DNA from: Entoloma clypeatum
Lineage: Eukaryota > Basidiomycota > Agaricomycetes > Agaricales > Entolomataceae
Direction: 5' to 3'
DNA: 64,000 nucleotides
Assembly (NCBI GenBank): GCA_963565915.1
Contig: OY751489.1
Location: 2,790,001 to 2,854,000, forward strand
Under the pieces are notes generated by a model. That model worked only from the letters and a program-made list of their open reading frames with translations. It ran no database searches and was not told where the DNA came from. Positions 12,729 to 24,560 of this stretch are shown here, in pieces. Position 1 is the stretch's first letter; every line of letters starts with the position of its first letter. A program made the translations under genes and the position numbers.

Positions 12729-12940
12729 CGGCCCTAGCGCCGCATGCTCTAAGCATCTTAGCTTTTGCGCTACTATTGGCAGCATCCGCTTTGTATGCTA
12801 GCCTGGAGACTGGTTTCCTCAGTATCGAATACATCGAGCTCGACGGTTCCCTCAACGGTGAACCTCGCAGCATTTGAGGTATTGAATGTACCTTTCAATG
12901 GGCCATTCTTGATCGATTACTTGAGAGAATCCCTGTTACA

Positions 12941-13492
12941 ATGATCGTATCACGAGAGCAAGTCCATATGGTGCCAACGGCACAGGGCTCAGTCCCTTCA
13001 GGTCTTGATGACAATGGACGCATCGTTGCACGATGCGGGGTGTGTCGACAACTTGTTGTTGACAGTCAGCATTGCCCAAGGCATTGCATAGACAACACCA
13101 CTTTTGACTACTCGTGTACTACGTGTGATGCAGGATCAGCCAGGACTCGAGTTCAAAACCACAGACGGCGTAATCGCCGTACTGAGATACCTGTTGCGGT
13201 ACCTACCCAAGATGGAGATCCCACGGATCCTCCGCCCGTGTATGTTGATGATGGGACCATCCCTGAAGCACACGGAGCACCTCCTCTTTCGCCTCCGGCC
13301 CGACAAATTCGGTTGCCGGATAATGACCCCTTAATTGAGGCAGCGAACAGAGCAAATGAAGTCATGCTCCCTATTCAGGGAGGATCTTGCACCTGTGGGC
13401 AACACAGCACTCAGGGCGCACATGATAATTGGGTAGAACTAGTGATGGCATTTCATATGCTACCACTAGACCAAACAGAAAACGAAGAATGA
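12941..13492 (+). CDS. Cys-rich ORF upstream of gag in Copia-I
   Basis: A 183-codon frame lies between the 5' LTR and gag of Copia-I, where most Copia elements have only a leader. It contains CGVC, HCPRHC and CTTC in its first third, a pattern compatible with zinc binding, then a basic patch (RRRNRR), a Pro/Asp-rich middle, and CTCGQH near the end. I recognise no family. The ATG at 12941 opens MIVSREQVHM. It ends about 90 bp before the gag ATG in the same frame phase as neither gag nor pol, so it would be a separate product. It could be a captured gene fragment or an accessory protein; whether it is expressed is unknown. Confidence 0.45.
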   Translation: MIVSREQVHMVPTAQGSVPSGLDDNGRIVARCGVCRQLVVDSQHCPRHCIDNTTFDYSCTTCDAGSARTRVQNHRRRNRRTEIPVAVPTQDGDPTDPPPVYVDDGTIPEAHGAPPLSPPARQIRLPDNDPLIEAANRANEVMLPIQGGSCTCGQHSTQGAHDNWVELVMAFHMLPLDQTENEE

Positions 13493-13581
13493 TGATCGAC
13501 AAGGCAGCTCGTCTATTTATTTTCTGATGCGCTTTTTCGATATTTCATATGCTGATTCTATTTATGTTTCGCAGCATCATC

Positions 13582-14960
13582 ATGTCTTCAAACTCAAAAC
13601 TCAACCTTGCTTTCTCCGTTCCCAAGCTCACCACCACCAACTTCTCCATCTATCAGGAAAAGATGAGCGCCTACCTAAAGGCTGCTAAAGTGTGGAGAAT
13701 CGTCACCGGCGATAAGAAAATCCCGGTTGACCCTAAAGAGACAGATTTCCAAGACAAGTTAAACACTTGGCATGAGCAGGACGATCAGGCCCAAGGCCTA
13801 ATCCAGATGTCCATTTCGGACTCTCTCGTCCATCACATCAAGGGAGCTAAAACCTCCAAGGAGATGTGGGACCTGATCGCCACTAAACTGTCCACGGTCG
13901 GCCCGTCCACCGTTTTTGCTGATTTCCAGCAACTCCTCCGCACCTCTCTTTCTCCCGCCGATCCTTTATCTGGCATCGATAAGATGCAGACCCTATTTCA
14001 ACGACTCGAGCACAACCACATAGACATCCCCAAGTTCGTCCGGATCATGATGATCCTGAATGGACTACCTCAAGGCTATGATGGTCTAGTACACAGCATC
14101 CTCTTTGATGCGGTGCACTATGTGGCGCCTGGCGGCAATCAGTCCACAGTACTCGAAATCGGGAAGGTAATCGAGCAAATACGCTCGGAATACTTCCGTA
14201 AAAACCCGCACGCTCCACAGTCCCAAGGAAGCGCTCACGCGAATAAGATCTCTGCGGTAAAACACGCTCGTCCTAACCCCCCGAAGTACCAGCCTCGCAC
14301 TGGACCCTCTCAGGGATCTTCGGAAGGACCGGCTGCTAACCAGCAGCATTCGCATCAGCACTCCAAGCCCTGGAAAGGCAAGGGACGTGGAACTTCCGCC
14401 GGGAAGACCAAGGGCAAAGGACCCTGGAAAGGAAAAGAGAAGGCGCATTTTGCCTCCTCTGCCATGGATAGCGCCCCTGATGGGCAGCTTCCAATCCAGA
14501 CCTTACCCAGCACGGTCATTTACGGAAATGGGTCTATCTTCACTCCGCACCCCTCATCATCCACCGATTGGAGGATTAGGAACAACCAATCGCTTGCGAT
14601 CGGTAATATTCCTGGCCCAGGCCCTTTCACGGACCTGGATGGAGCGCGCACACTAGCTAACAGCATTGGTGTCCCTCCAACAGCTCAGAATCTAACTCGC
14701 CTCGTCGAGGTCCCTGCGCTTCAACGTAATGAAGCTGCAATGTCAAGGCCGCTCTCAGCGCCTCCGACAATGGACCCCCGGAATCACCGCATTCCGGTTT
14801 TCGAAGAAACGCCGAGTAGAATCAGCTGGGCCGATGAGATGGAGACAGAAGACATAGCCCCCACCATAAGGGGCTATTACGATGAAGGATACGTCAATGA
14901 CTATATGGAGTATGAAGTTTCCCGTGGTGATGGAAACAACGACGACATGGGGTATGTTTC
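13582..14960 (+). pseudogene. Copia-I gag (5' part of gag-pol, cut by Copia-II)
   Basis: The likely start is the ATG at 13582 (MSSNSKLNLAFS). The N-terminal part is a Ty1/copia Gag domain with W-containing blocks (KVWRIVTGDKK, SKEMWDLIATKL), followed by a Gly/Lys-rich basic stretch (KPWKGKGRG, KGPWKGKEK) and an acidic C-terminal part. There is no CCHC zinc knuckle. The basic stretch may bind RNA instead. The frame runs into the Copia-II insertion at 14960 and continues in register after the target duplication at 20749, so the original gag-pol was one long frame. Confidence 0.9.
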
Positions 14961-15270
14961 TGTTGAAACTTTTCCCATCACGTAGATTAGATTAGATTAG
15001 ATTACATCACGTGACCTTTACATATCTTCATTACATACTTGTTTGGTTGGTACAAACAGTAGTACGGTATATAAGACCAGGAAACTGTCAATATCAACAA
15101 GTTGTCTCTTGACTCTTAACCGCCTCCATCGCTCTTACCAGCCTCAACCGCTCTCACCAGCCTCACCCTCTCCAACCTATGTAAGTGGTCAGAACGGTAT
15201 CGTAGAGTACTTCCACTGTAGCCGGTTGCTTCAGTACACTTGCGGCTAGCGCCCAGGTGGAACTTCAACA
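14961..15270 (+). repeat. Copia-II 5' LTR
   Basis: 310 bp with TGTTGAA...TTCAACA inverted ends. A GATTA tetrad lies at about 14985-15004, a CACGTGAC box at 15008, and a TATATAA box near 15068. The sequence is identical to 20434-20743 by eye. Confidence 0.95.
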
Positions 15271-15282
15271 GGTTATGGGCCC
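15271..15282 (+). promoter_or_regulatory. Copia-II primer-binding site (half tRNA-iMet type)
   Basis: GGTTATGGGCCC follows the 5' LTR directly and equals the site in Copia-I and Copia-III, although the LTRs themselves are unrelated. Confidence 0.8.
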
Positions 15283-15631
15283 CGGATAGCAGAGGGATCT
15301 GGGAAACGCTGGCAACAGCGAGTACCTGCCCACTCTACCCTGGTTGGCAAGGAACCGATCGAAAGATCTAGGTTCTGAGTCATACTTCTTCACATATGAA
15401 CCTGGGAACGTCATTACGACAAGTACCTGTCATGAAACGTCCCTAAGGGGATTGACCTAGTACACTCCATGTGGAAACGTTGATCGCACCTTATACGTTT
15501 CTGACATATAAAGGGTTTTCCCATGACCGCTATTCCTGAAGGGAATATGTCATAAGGAATCATTCAATTGTTTTCTCGAATCATATTCATAACACATCAC
15601 TGATTGAGAACCCTTTTTAGATTCATTCAAA

Positions 15632-18600
15632 ATGTCTACCTCTCGTTCTGCCCTCGACACGATCACTGCCTTTGACGGCATCGACTACCGGAGCTGGGCC
15701 GAGAAAATGAAGTCTTACCTCCTCCATCAAGGAGTCTGGCGCCTTGTTTCTGGCGACATCCCCCGCCCTGTCATCGCCGACTTCACCACCACAGTCTCCA
15801 CCCCTGGGGCCACTGCTACTGCTCCTCCTGTGCTGGCCACCACGGTCGACCAGCCCGGCTTCCGCAAGGAAGAAAAAGCCTGGATCAGGGACGATGACAT
15901 AGCTCTTGGGGCGATACGCCTTAAGGTCTCCGAGGCGATCAGACGCCACATCAAGGACGCCACTTCCTCGAAAGACGCCTGGAAGTCGTTAAAGGATGCC
16001 TACTCCAAGGTATCCCCGGCCGTCATCTTCGGCGACTTCAAGGCCGCCGCCACCTACAAGCTCTCTGGACGCGACCCCGTCCCTGAAATCGAGCGCCTGG
16101 GGTCTCTTTTCGCTCGGCTCGCCGATTCGAACTTTGACGTCCCCGATCTGATGCAGGCAATGATCCTGGCAAATGCAATTCCCGACGCCTGGTCGTCACT
16201 CTCCACCGCCCTCTTCCAGGTCTATGACGCCGACGATTTCACCTACAAGGCCGTCGCCGAAAGCATCATATCAGAGTACCGGCGCAAGTATTCGATTGGG
16301 TCCACTCGTACGTCCAACGAGCAGGCCCGGAAAATCTCCGGGACAAAGCGCAAGGGGCAGGACCCCAAATGGGAAAAGCAGCAAAAGCCGAGTACCTCGC
16401 AGAACGACGCTGACAAGCAGCCTAACTCGACTGACCATAGTACCGCTTCTGAAAAGAAGAAGGGAAAAGGACGCTGGCGCAATCAGAAGAAGAACGCCAA
16501 CACTGCGGACAACGCGTCCGACCACGCGGAAGAAACGGTTGAGTTCGTTGCTCCCGCCATCCACTTCCCTCCTCTTCCGACACCGTCCTTCACAACCGTC
16601 ACTGGGCGCGGAAAAACTATGAGTACCGCCCAGCCAGACTCTCAAAAGATGCAGTCGCTCCTTCAGCGAATGAACCCCCCTCCGTCACAGTACACCGGGC
16701 TTCCTTCTGGAAAACCGTCCGTGTGGAAAAAGAACGACCATGTCCGCAAACTCGCACGCGGCATTGGTGCTCGCCCCTCAGGATCCAATCTTCATATCCT
16801 AGATACCATCATTCCCGACATCGACGAAAGGCCGGCTAAACAGCGTCGCGTAGCCCCGTCGATAGAAGAATCTCTGAAAATGATGGACATAGACCATCAA
16901 AGCGAGCGGATGGGGCCGGAACAATTCGAAGATGGGCTGATCGAACTTGACGGTTCGTCACATTCTTCTCTCAAACTTGACCAAATGGGAAATGCTAATA
17001 ATCACGCACAGACGTTTGAATTTATATTAGCCAGTACCGATGCAGATAGTATAGATCTCTTTAGCGATGATCTGTACAAAAAATATACCAAGCATTTTGC
17101 GTCCTGCACACACTGCAAAGAGAAAGAACGCGCTCAGTGGATCTTAGATTCCGGCGCTTCATTACACTTTACCCATGAGTTCAAAGACTTCGCATATTAC
17201 AGGCCTCTCAAGGCTAAGCGATTTGTCCAAACAGCTGCAAAGGGAAAGAAACTGGAAATTCTCGGAGTTGGGGCCGTTCCAGTACGGCATACCCTAAATG
17301 GGGAAACTAAAACTCATCTCCTACGACCGGTATTTTATATTCCGGATATGGACACACGTCTACTGTCCCTAGGCGTCTTCCTTAACCATGGTTACAAAGT
17401 TGATGGAATGCGTGGAGAAATTAATATCTCTAAAGGGCTGAACAAAATACAGTTTTTGCCTCATTTCATCGGACAAACCATTTATTGGTTAGACACTGAA
17501 ATACGCTACGACCAAATCCACGCGATCTCTAGCGAAATCACTGTTGAAACCTGGCATAAACGCCTTGGCCACCCAAATGACCAGGCGCTCAATAAGATTC
17601 CCACCAGTACCAAAGGAGTACCCAAAACGTTAGTACGTGAGAAATCACAGGAAAGCTGCACGGGGTGTCTAAAAGGGAAAATGCCGAATCAATCTTACCC
17701 TAACTCGGTGACAAGGGCTGTCAAACCCTTTGATTTGATCCATTCGGACTTGAAACAGATATCCACGGCATCGTACCACAAGTACAAATATTTCCTTACC
17801 TTCTTGGATGATTTTTCTTCCCATGTCTGGGTCGTCTTGCTTAGGAAGAAGTCAGGCGCCATCACGGCGCTGAAACAATTCCTTGCGATGATCCAGAATC
17901 AATTCGCCGCCACCCCTAAAAAATGGCGGGTTGATGGAGGTGGAGAATTCAACGAATACAAGGATATACTTGCCGATCATGGAATTCTGATCGACGTCAC
18001 ACTCCCATATCAGCATCAGCAGAATGGTAGAGCAGAACGTATCAATCGAACACTATGGGAAAAATCTCAGGCATTGCGCTTCGATGCGTGCTTACCGCCC
18101 ATGTGGTGGGAATTCTGTTTGGAACACGCAGCATTTCTCTACAACAGAACCCCCATGCAGCGTCTTGAATGGAAAACCCCTCACTTCAGGGTAACCAATG
18201 AGATCCCCGACATGTCTAGCGTCAGAGTCTTTGGATGCCAAGCATACGTATACATCCCAAAAGAAAAACGCAGAAACTCCCTGGAGTCAAGATCTCGATT
18301 GATGATTTATCTCGGATCAAAACCAGGGGTCAAAGGATACCGCTTCATGGATCCTGAGACCAACACGATTTTCATGGGTGGGAAAGCTATCTTTGATGAA
18401 AGCAAGTACCCTAGATGCCACATCGACCCTTTGCCAGAAAACCATCCAGAAATGGAAAACCCAGAGCCGGCTGATGAGTTTGAGAATCTCATCCCTGGCA
18501 GCAACGACGACGAAAGTCACAACGAAACACCTCATGACCCACTTCCCATTGAACAGGATCAACCTGAATCAGACAACGATTTGCCTGCCAGTGAGCCTGA

Positions 18601-20359
18601 TGACGAACCGCGAGTACCCACTCCGGAACCCGAGCAAGTACCAGATCGACCGATTAGGGAACGACGAGTTCGGAAGATGCCAGGAAGCATCTATGGGGAA
18701 GACACTCCAGCGTCTGATCTTGAAAAATTAGATCGAAGACGGAGACTGGGCGGTCAAACGGCATGGATGAATGACCTCCTGATGGAGGCAATATCAGTCC
18801 AAGTTGGCATTGTCGACATGTCCCATAAAGACATATACCCTCTTCCAAATAAAGAAGACTGGTATGCGGCTGAACGTAAAGAGCTAGACATGCTCAAACA
18901 CCGCGGGGTGATCACGGAGCTAGTACCCCTGCCTGCAGGGAGGAAAGCTCTAAGGAATAAATGGGTTTACAACGAAAAGTCCGACGGGCGTCTGAAAGCG
19001 CGCCTCGTCGCAAAAGGCTTCTCACAGGTAGAAGGGATCGACTTTGATCAGATCTTCTCACCAGTCGTAAGATATGAAACCGTCCGGCTAATACTGGCAT
19101 TGACAGCCCTTGAAGGGTGGTTCATGACTCTATTGGACGTCTCATCAGCCTTCCTCTATGGAACGCTCCGTGAAGTCATCTATATGCGACAGCCTGAGGG
19201 CTACATAGTAAAAGGGAAAGAACACCTCGTGTACCAACTATTCAAAGCTCTATATGGACTTAAGCAGGCCGCATTAGCCTGGTGGAGGGAACTTGATTCC
19301 TCCATGAAAAAGCTCGGCTTTGTCCGGCTTCACTCCGATGCGGGAGTATTCATTCACAAAAGTACCAACGGGGAAATTGTAATTGCCGTCATCTATGTCG
19401 ACGACTCTGCTTTTCTCGGCACAAACCGGGAATATACGCTAGAAAAGAAGAAGGCCTTCATGACAACATGGGAATGTAGGGACCTAGGTCACCTAGTGCC
19501 CGATGGGGAACCAAAGGAATTTCTCTCAATCCAAATAAGGCAACGTGGGAAGAGGATCTTCATTGATCAAGTACCTTACCTTGAGAAAATTCTGGCACGC
19601 ATGGGGATGAGCGAATCTAATGCCACCCATACCCCACTCCCTACGGGCTACAAACCCATGGCGTCCGAAGATGAACCCAATGCGGAACTCCGATCTAAGT
19701 ACCAATCTGTCATCGGATCACTCCTATATCTGATGATTGGAACAAGGCCTGACATCTGCTTCGCTGTAATCAAAATGTCCCAATTTTCCGCAAATCCCAC
19801 CAGACGCCATTTAGAGGTGGCTAGGGATATTTGCAGATATTTGAAGGCAACGAAAAATTACGCGATCATGTATGATGGGGACTCAGGGAAAGGGATCTAT
19901 GCATTCACAGACTCCGACTGGGCGTCAGATGAAAACACGAGGAGGTCTACCACCGGCTTCTTCATATCACTGGCGTCTGGAGCGATAACATGGGTATCAT
20001 CGGCGCAAAAGACCATCGCCCTCTCTTCTACAGAAGCAGAGTATATGGCGCTATCAGATTGCAGTCGCGCAGCAACATGGCTGAGAAGCATGCTTGCCGA
20101 ACTTGGAATGCAGATCGGATCAGTACCGATCTACGGAGATAACAACGGCTCCGTCTTTATCGCATCCAACCCTGTAACTGAGAAGCGATCCAAGCACATT
20201 GACGTGCGATTCCACTTCGTCAGAGAAAAAGTCTCCGAAGGAATTATTACGGTCGAATTCATCGAAGGAGTGAATAACCCTGCAGACCTTTTGACTAAGA
20301 ATCTGGGGAAAATCCTCTTTTCCAAGTTTATCCCGTACTTCGGACTGATAAAGAACTAG
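15632..20359 (+). CDS. Copia-II gag-pol polyprotein
   Basis: One uninterrupted 1575-codon frame, ATG at 15632. Domains in order: Gag (about residues 1-230), a basic linker without a CCHC knuckle (KKKGKGRWRNQKK, about 280), aspartic protease WILDSGASLHF (about 505-515), integrase with HKRLGHP and CTGCLKGKM zinc half-sites (about 650-690) and a DDE core beginning LIHSDLKQ (about 700), then reverse transcriptase with the VIYVDDSAFL box (about 1250) and RNase H with FTDSDWASD (about 1430). All catalytic motifs are present. The protein makes and integrates element cDNA. Gag and Pol are fused without a frameshift, so processing by the element's protease is expected. Confidence 0.97.
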   Translation: MSTSRSALDTITAFDGIDYRSWAEKMKSYLLHQGVWRLVSGDIPRPVIADFTTTVSTPGATATAPPVLATTVDQPGFRKEEKAWIRDDDIALGAIRLKVSEAIRRHIKDATSSKDAWKSLKDAYSKVSPAVIFGDFKAAATYKLSGRDPVPEIERLGSLFARLADSNFDVPDLMQAMILANAIPDAWSSLSTALFQVYDADDFTYKAVAESIISEYRRKYSIGSTRTSNEQARKISGTKRKGQDPKWEKQQKPSTSQNDADKQPNSTDHSTASEKKKGKGRWRNQKKNANTADNASDHAEETVEFVAPAIHFPPLPTPSFTTVTGRGKTMSTAQPDSQKMQSLLQRMNPPPSQYTGLPSGKPSVWKKNDHVRKLARGIGARPSGSNLHILDTIIPDIDERPAKQRRVAPSIEESLKMMDIDHQSERMGPEQFEDGLIELDGSSHSSLKLDQMGNANNHAQTFEFILASTDADSIDLFSDDLYKKYTKHFASCTHCKEKERAQWILDSGASLHFTHEFKDFAYYRPLKAKRFVQTAAKGKKLEILGVGAVPVRHTLNGETKTHLLRPVFYIPDMDTRLLSLGVFLNHGYKVDGMRGEINISKGLNKIQFLPHFIGQTIYWLDTEIRYDQIHAISSEITVETWHKRLGHPNDQALNKIPTSTKGVPKTLVREKSQESCTGCLKGKMPNQSYPNSVTRAVKPFDLIHSDLKQISTASYHKYKYFLTFLDDFSSHVWVVLLRKKSGAITALKQFLAMIQNQFAATPKKWRVDGGGEFNEYKDILADHGILIDVTLPYQHQQNGRAERINRTLWEKSQALRFDACLPPMWWEFCLEHAAFLYNRTPMQRLEWKTPHFRVTNEIPDMSSVRVFGCQAYVYIPKEKRRNSLESRSRLMIYLGSKPGVKGYRFMDPETNTIFMGGKAIFDESKYPRCHIDPLPENHPEMENPEPADEFENLIPGSNDDESHNETPHDPLPIEQDQPESDNDLPASEPDDEPRVPTPEPEQVPDRPIRERRVRKMPGSIYGEDTPASDLEKLDRRRRLGGQTAWMNDLLMEAISVQVGIVDMSHKDIYPLPNKEDWYAAERKELDMLKHRGVITELVPLPAGRKALRNKWVYNEKSDGRLKARLVAKGFSQVEGIDFDQIFSPVVRYETVRLILALTALEGWFMTLLDVSSAFLYGTLREVIYMRQPEGYIVKGKEHLVYQLFKALYGLKQAALAWWRELDSSMKKLGFVRLHSDAGVFIHKSTNGEIVIAVIYVDDSAFLGTNREYTLEKKKAFMTTWECRDLGHLVPDGEPKEFLSIQIRQRGKRIFIDQVPYLEKILARMGMSESNATHTPLPTGYKPMASEDEPNAELRSKYQSVIGSLLYLMIGTRPDICFAVIKMSQFSANPTRRHLEVARDICRYLKATKNYAIMYDGDSGKGIYAFTDSDWASDENTRRSTTGFFISLASGAITWVSSAQKTIALSSTEAEYMALSDCSRAATWLRSMLAELGMQIGSVPIYGDNNGSVFIASNPVTEKRSKHIDVRFHFVREKVSEGIITVEFIEGVNNPADLLTKNLGKILFSKFIPYFGLIKN

Positions 20360-20433
20360 GCGAAACAAAAGTACCTATATATATGTGGGAAAAAGTAAGA
20401 TGTATTTAGAAGTATGTACTAAATATGGGGGGG

Positions 20434-20743
20434 TGTTGAAACTTTTCCCATCACGTAGATTAGATTAGATTAGATTACATCACGTGACCTTTACATATCT
20501 TCATTACATACTTGTTTGGTTGGTACAAACAGTAGTACGGTATATAAGACCAGGAAACTGTCAATATCAACAAGTTGTCTCTTGACTCTTAACCGCCTCC
20601 ATCGCTCTTACCAGCCTCAACCGCTCTCACCAGCCTCACCCTCTCCAACCTATGTAAGTGGTCAGAACGGTATCGTAGAGTACTTCCACTGTAGCCGGTT
20701 GCTTCAGTACACTTGCGGCTAGCGCCCAGGTGGAACTTCAACA
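20434..20743 (+). repeat. Copia-II 3' LTR
   Basis: 310 bp, identical by eye to 14961-15270. It is preceded by seven G residues that serve as the polypurine tract. Confidence 0.95.
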
Positions 20744-23700
20744 GTTTCACATTCAACAGCACGTACAATGCAGTTAACAAATACTTCACAGAAGCCTCTT
20801 TGGAGACGAGTGAATGGACGGCGGTCCAATGTATTTTTATCACCTGCTGTACACGCGCTTATAGCGCAAATAAATTCTCATTATGCGAATTGTGCTGAAT
20901 GTAAGAAACAGAATCAATCCAATTGGATTCTTGATTCAGGTGCATCATTGCACTTTACTTATGATATCAATGATTTCATTGAGTATACCCCACTAAAAGA
21001 TCGTCAATCTGTGCAAATTGCACAGAAAGGTCACACTATTCAGATCCTTGGACAAGGGACGGTGTTGATTAATCACACCATCAAGAAAAACGGGAGAAAA
21101 CAAAACAAAATAACTCGTCTATCACCCGTTTATTATATACCAGATTTAGACGTTCGTCTTTTATCTGTAGGCGAGATCCTTAAACAAGGAAATGAAATTA
21201 GCGGACGATTTGGTTCGATCACGCTAAAGACCAATTCAGGTCTTCCTTTGTTTATGTGTTATCCTCATAAGGCAAATGAATCGATTTATTGGCTAAATGC
21301 CACGATCATTAAAGAGGAACGAATACACTTGGTTAGTCTTAGTGTCTCACAATCTGTTGATTATGACACTTGGCACAAGCGATTCGGACACCCTTCACAT
21401 GAAGTACTGCGACATGCTTCTAAACATGTCAAAGGTTTCAATGGAGTGGACAAACCGTCCACTGAGCGACCCTGCAAAGGATGCGCTCTTGGAAAGATGC
21501 CTTCAAAATCTTTCCCACCATCTCAGACACGCGCTAAAGCACCTCTTGAGCTAATCCATTCGGATTTAAAGCAATTCAAGAAGGCGACTTATGGCAAATA
21601 TAATTATTATATCAGCTTTGTTGATGACTACACATCACACGCCTGGATCTCTTTATTGAGACTAAAATCCGATGCACACTCTGCACTTCGTGATTTTAAT
21701 GCCATGGTTAAAAACCAATTCAATACGACAATTAAAACTTGGTGTTTTGATGGCGGCGGTGAGTTTGTCCCTTTCCAAGCAGATATGCGTGAGATGGGAA
21801 TCCAGGGTGAAGTTACTGTGCCACACCAGCCACAACAAAACGGTCGTGCAGAACGTTTCAACAGAACTTTAATGGATAAAGCACTTGCTATGTTGCATGA
21901 CGCTTGCCTACCCGAAATATGGATTCAATTTGCGGTAGAACATGCACTTCACTTGTATAACCGAACTCCATTGAAAAGACATGGATGGCTTACTCCGTAT
22001 GAGTCCCTTAAAAAGGAAAAGCCTGATGTGTCTAACCTACACGTTTTTGGATGTGGTGCTTATGTCTTTCTTCCGAAAGAAGTTCGTACTACCACCGCTA
22101 AATCCGAGCTGATGATCTTCATCGGATTTAAAACTGGAACTAAAGGTTACCGGTTTATGCGGATGTCAAACAACGTGGTCTTCATAGGTGTCACAGCAAT
22201 GTTTGATGAACAGTTGTTCCCAAAATGTTCTACATTGAACAAAATACCTTCGATAACACAATACCATGATCCAACATCAGACGATATGGGAAACGATGAT
22301 GCAAATGGATATGATGGCCCATCTGATTTACCAACCGACGATTTCCATTCGGAAGATAATGATGCACATGGTCCTGGCGGTTCACATTACCCGTCTAATC
22401 CAGGAACCCATGATGACAATCATAACCTCCCTGATACAAATAGCGACCAAACTGGTCAGCTTCCCGAAGGTTCCAGTCAGACTTCTGATGGAACAAACAG
22501 ACAGGACACCGCTGAGAATCAGCAGTGGGTTCCCCAGACTCGCAATCCAGGGAAACGTGTGCGCATAGATGCACCAAACGATGATCGTACCTTACCAGGC
22601 GATTATCGTCCACAGACTGATCGTCCTCATCGTACTCGGGTTATACCCCAGCGTCCTGGAAATGTTTACGGGAATGACCCGGCTGAGGCCTTGCGTCAAA
22701 ATCAGCGTGATTGGAGCAGAACCGTTCAGGAGGATTCACGGCGATACGCCTATAATCCCTGATCGGAGACCAGACCCCAGCAATCTGGCGCTGTTCCATC
22801 AACTAGCTCCGCTGATCCTCAGATGTATCAGAACAATTCCAATCCGAATTCGGATATAGATATGGAGGAATTACTCTATATTAGGGAAGGGGGAGGACAG
22901 TCACAAATGCTTGCGCACTTGCTATCTAAAGCAATCCCTGCATATGACGAAATTCCACAAGACCCAAAGTCTTGGCAAATGAAGGACATAAATAAGCTAC
23001 CTGAAAAGGAAAAGCTTGAATGGAAAGCAGCATGCCGTGAGGAACTAGAAGCCCTCCGGAAGCACAATGTTTTTAAGTTGGTTGACCTACCTAAAGGTCG
23101 TAAAACCATCAGAAATCGATGGGTATTCGACGTCAAAACTGACGGACGAAAGAAGGCACGACTCGTTGCCAAGGGTTTCTCACAGATCAAGGGTATCGAT
23201 TTTGATGAGATCTTCTCACCTGTGATACGTTTCGAGACTATCCGAATCCTCTTTGCCGTAGCTGCGCTTGAAGGATGGGTGATTGAAGGAGTAGATGTCA
23301 AATCAGCTTTTCTCTATGGAGAGCTCGATGAGGAAATCTATATGAATCAACCCGAAGGCTTTGTTGTCAAAGGCCAAGAACGGAAGGTCATCCGTTTATT
23401 AAAAGCACTCTATGGCCTTAAACAGGCGGCAAGAGCGTGGTGGATCGCGCTCAATGCATCAATGGAGAAGCTAGGTTTTACTCAATGTAGAACTGACTCA
23501 GGCGTCTTTGTTTACCACAACAAACAATCAGGTGATTTGATAATCGCTTTGATCTATGTTGATGACGGCCTATTCATGGGATCAAACCCGGATCTTGTTC
23601 GCAAGATAAAATCTGACTTTAAAAATAAATGGGAAAGTCGTGATCTTGGTATTGCTAAAGAATTCTTGCATATGAGAATACGACAAGATTCGGAAAAGCA

Positions 23701-24553
23701 GATCGTAACAATCGATCAGTCAGAATACCTGAAGAAGATCATTAAGCGCTTTGGCTTAGAAAATGCAAAGGCTGCTGACACTCCACTCCCAAAGGGTTAT
23801 TACCCTGCACCAAATGAGGGGGAGGTGGATCCCACACTCAAAACAAGGTACCAAATGATCATTGGATCATTGTTGTACTTGTCCATTGGAACGAGACCGG
23901 ACATTGCTTTTGCAGTTGCAAAAATGTCACAAATGTCTGCAAACCCTTCCAAAGAGCATGAGAAATACGCTCTGCGGATTATCAGATATCTTGTCAGTAC
24001 TCAAGACTATTCCATAGTGTATGATGGTCGATCCAAAGCTTCCTTTGAAGCATGGACAGATTCAGACTGGGCATCAGATCCATCTGATAGAAAGTCCCAA
24101 TCGGGATATTTCCTTAAGCTTGCAGGAGGACTTGTTCTTTGGAAAAGTCGCAAGCAAAAGACAGTGGCACATTCGTCCACTGAGGCGGAAATGGTTGCTG
24201 CCAGTGAATGTTCGCGGGAGTGCGAATGGGTTACTCATCTCTTCAAAGAGCTTGGACTACAGGACATTACCAAAATGCCGTTCCATGGAGATAACCAAGG
24301 CGCGATTTTCAATGCGCAAAACCCAGTCACTGAAGGCAGAACCAAACATATAGCAATCCATCACTTTGCTATACGCGATAGAGTTCAAGATGGATTGATC
24401 GAACCACGGTTCGTTCCGGGAACAGAAAATCCGGCTGATATGTTTACCAAGCCACTTGGTCACCAGGAATTTGAGAAATTCTGTGCTCTACTCCGGATGG
24501 AGTTTAAAGAGCCTTATACTCCACTTACGAAACCTACCCGGGATTCTAAGTGA
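20744..24553 (+). pseudogene. Copia-I pol (3' part of gag-pol, one nonsense codon)
   Basis: Continues the Copia-I frame after Copia-II. Protease WILDSGASLHF lies near 20925, the integrase zinc half-sites HKRFGHP and CKGCALGKM at about 21375-21500, the DDE core from LIHSDLKQ near 21557, a Ser/Asp-rich linker, then reverse transcriptase with LIYVDDGLFM near 23555 and RNase H with AWTDSDWASD near 24055. An in-frame TGA at 22760-22762 separates integrase from reverse transcriptase, and the same frame stays open on both sides. It replaces what is plausibly an arginine codon (CGA to TGA). Insertion of Copia-II plus this stop make the copy non-autonomous. Confidence 0.93.
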
Positions 24554-24560
24554 GGGGGAG

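Larger units (their letters stand above)
14961..20743 (+). mobile_element. Copia-II LTR retrotransposon, intact
   Basis: A 5783-bp Ty1/copia element inserted in the gag-pol frame of Copia-I. The LTRs (14961-15270 and 20434-20743) appear identical over 310 bp, and the target duplication GTTTC is perfect (14956-14960, 20744-20748). A primer-binding site, one uninterrupted polyprotein frame and a G-rich polypurine tract (20427-20433) are present. It is the youngest insertion in the window and may be able to move on its own. Confidence 0.97.

Noticed and set aside
12656..12877. 73-codon hydrophobic ORF spanning the LTR end of Copia-I
   Set aside because: It starts in the LTR and crosses the primer-binding site; the LTR part recurs at 24841 with a different continuation, so it is not a conserved protein.
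14985..15004. GATTA repeats as a possible telomeric or interstitial telomere tract
   Set aside because: Only four copies, present identically in both Copia-II LTRs, and not TTAGGG; it is part of the LTR.
15043..15249. 68-codon ORF present twice (also at 20516-20722)
   Set aside because: It is simply within the identical Copia-II LTRs.
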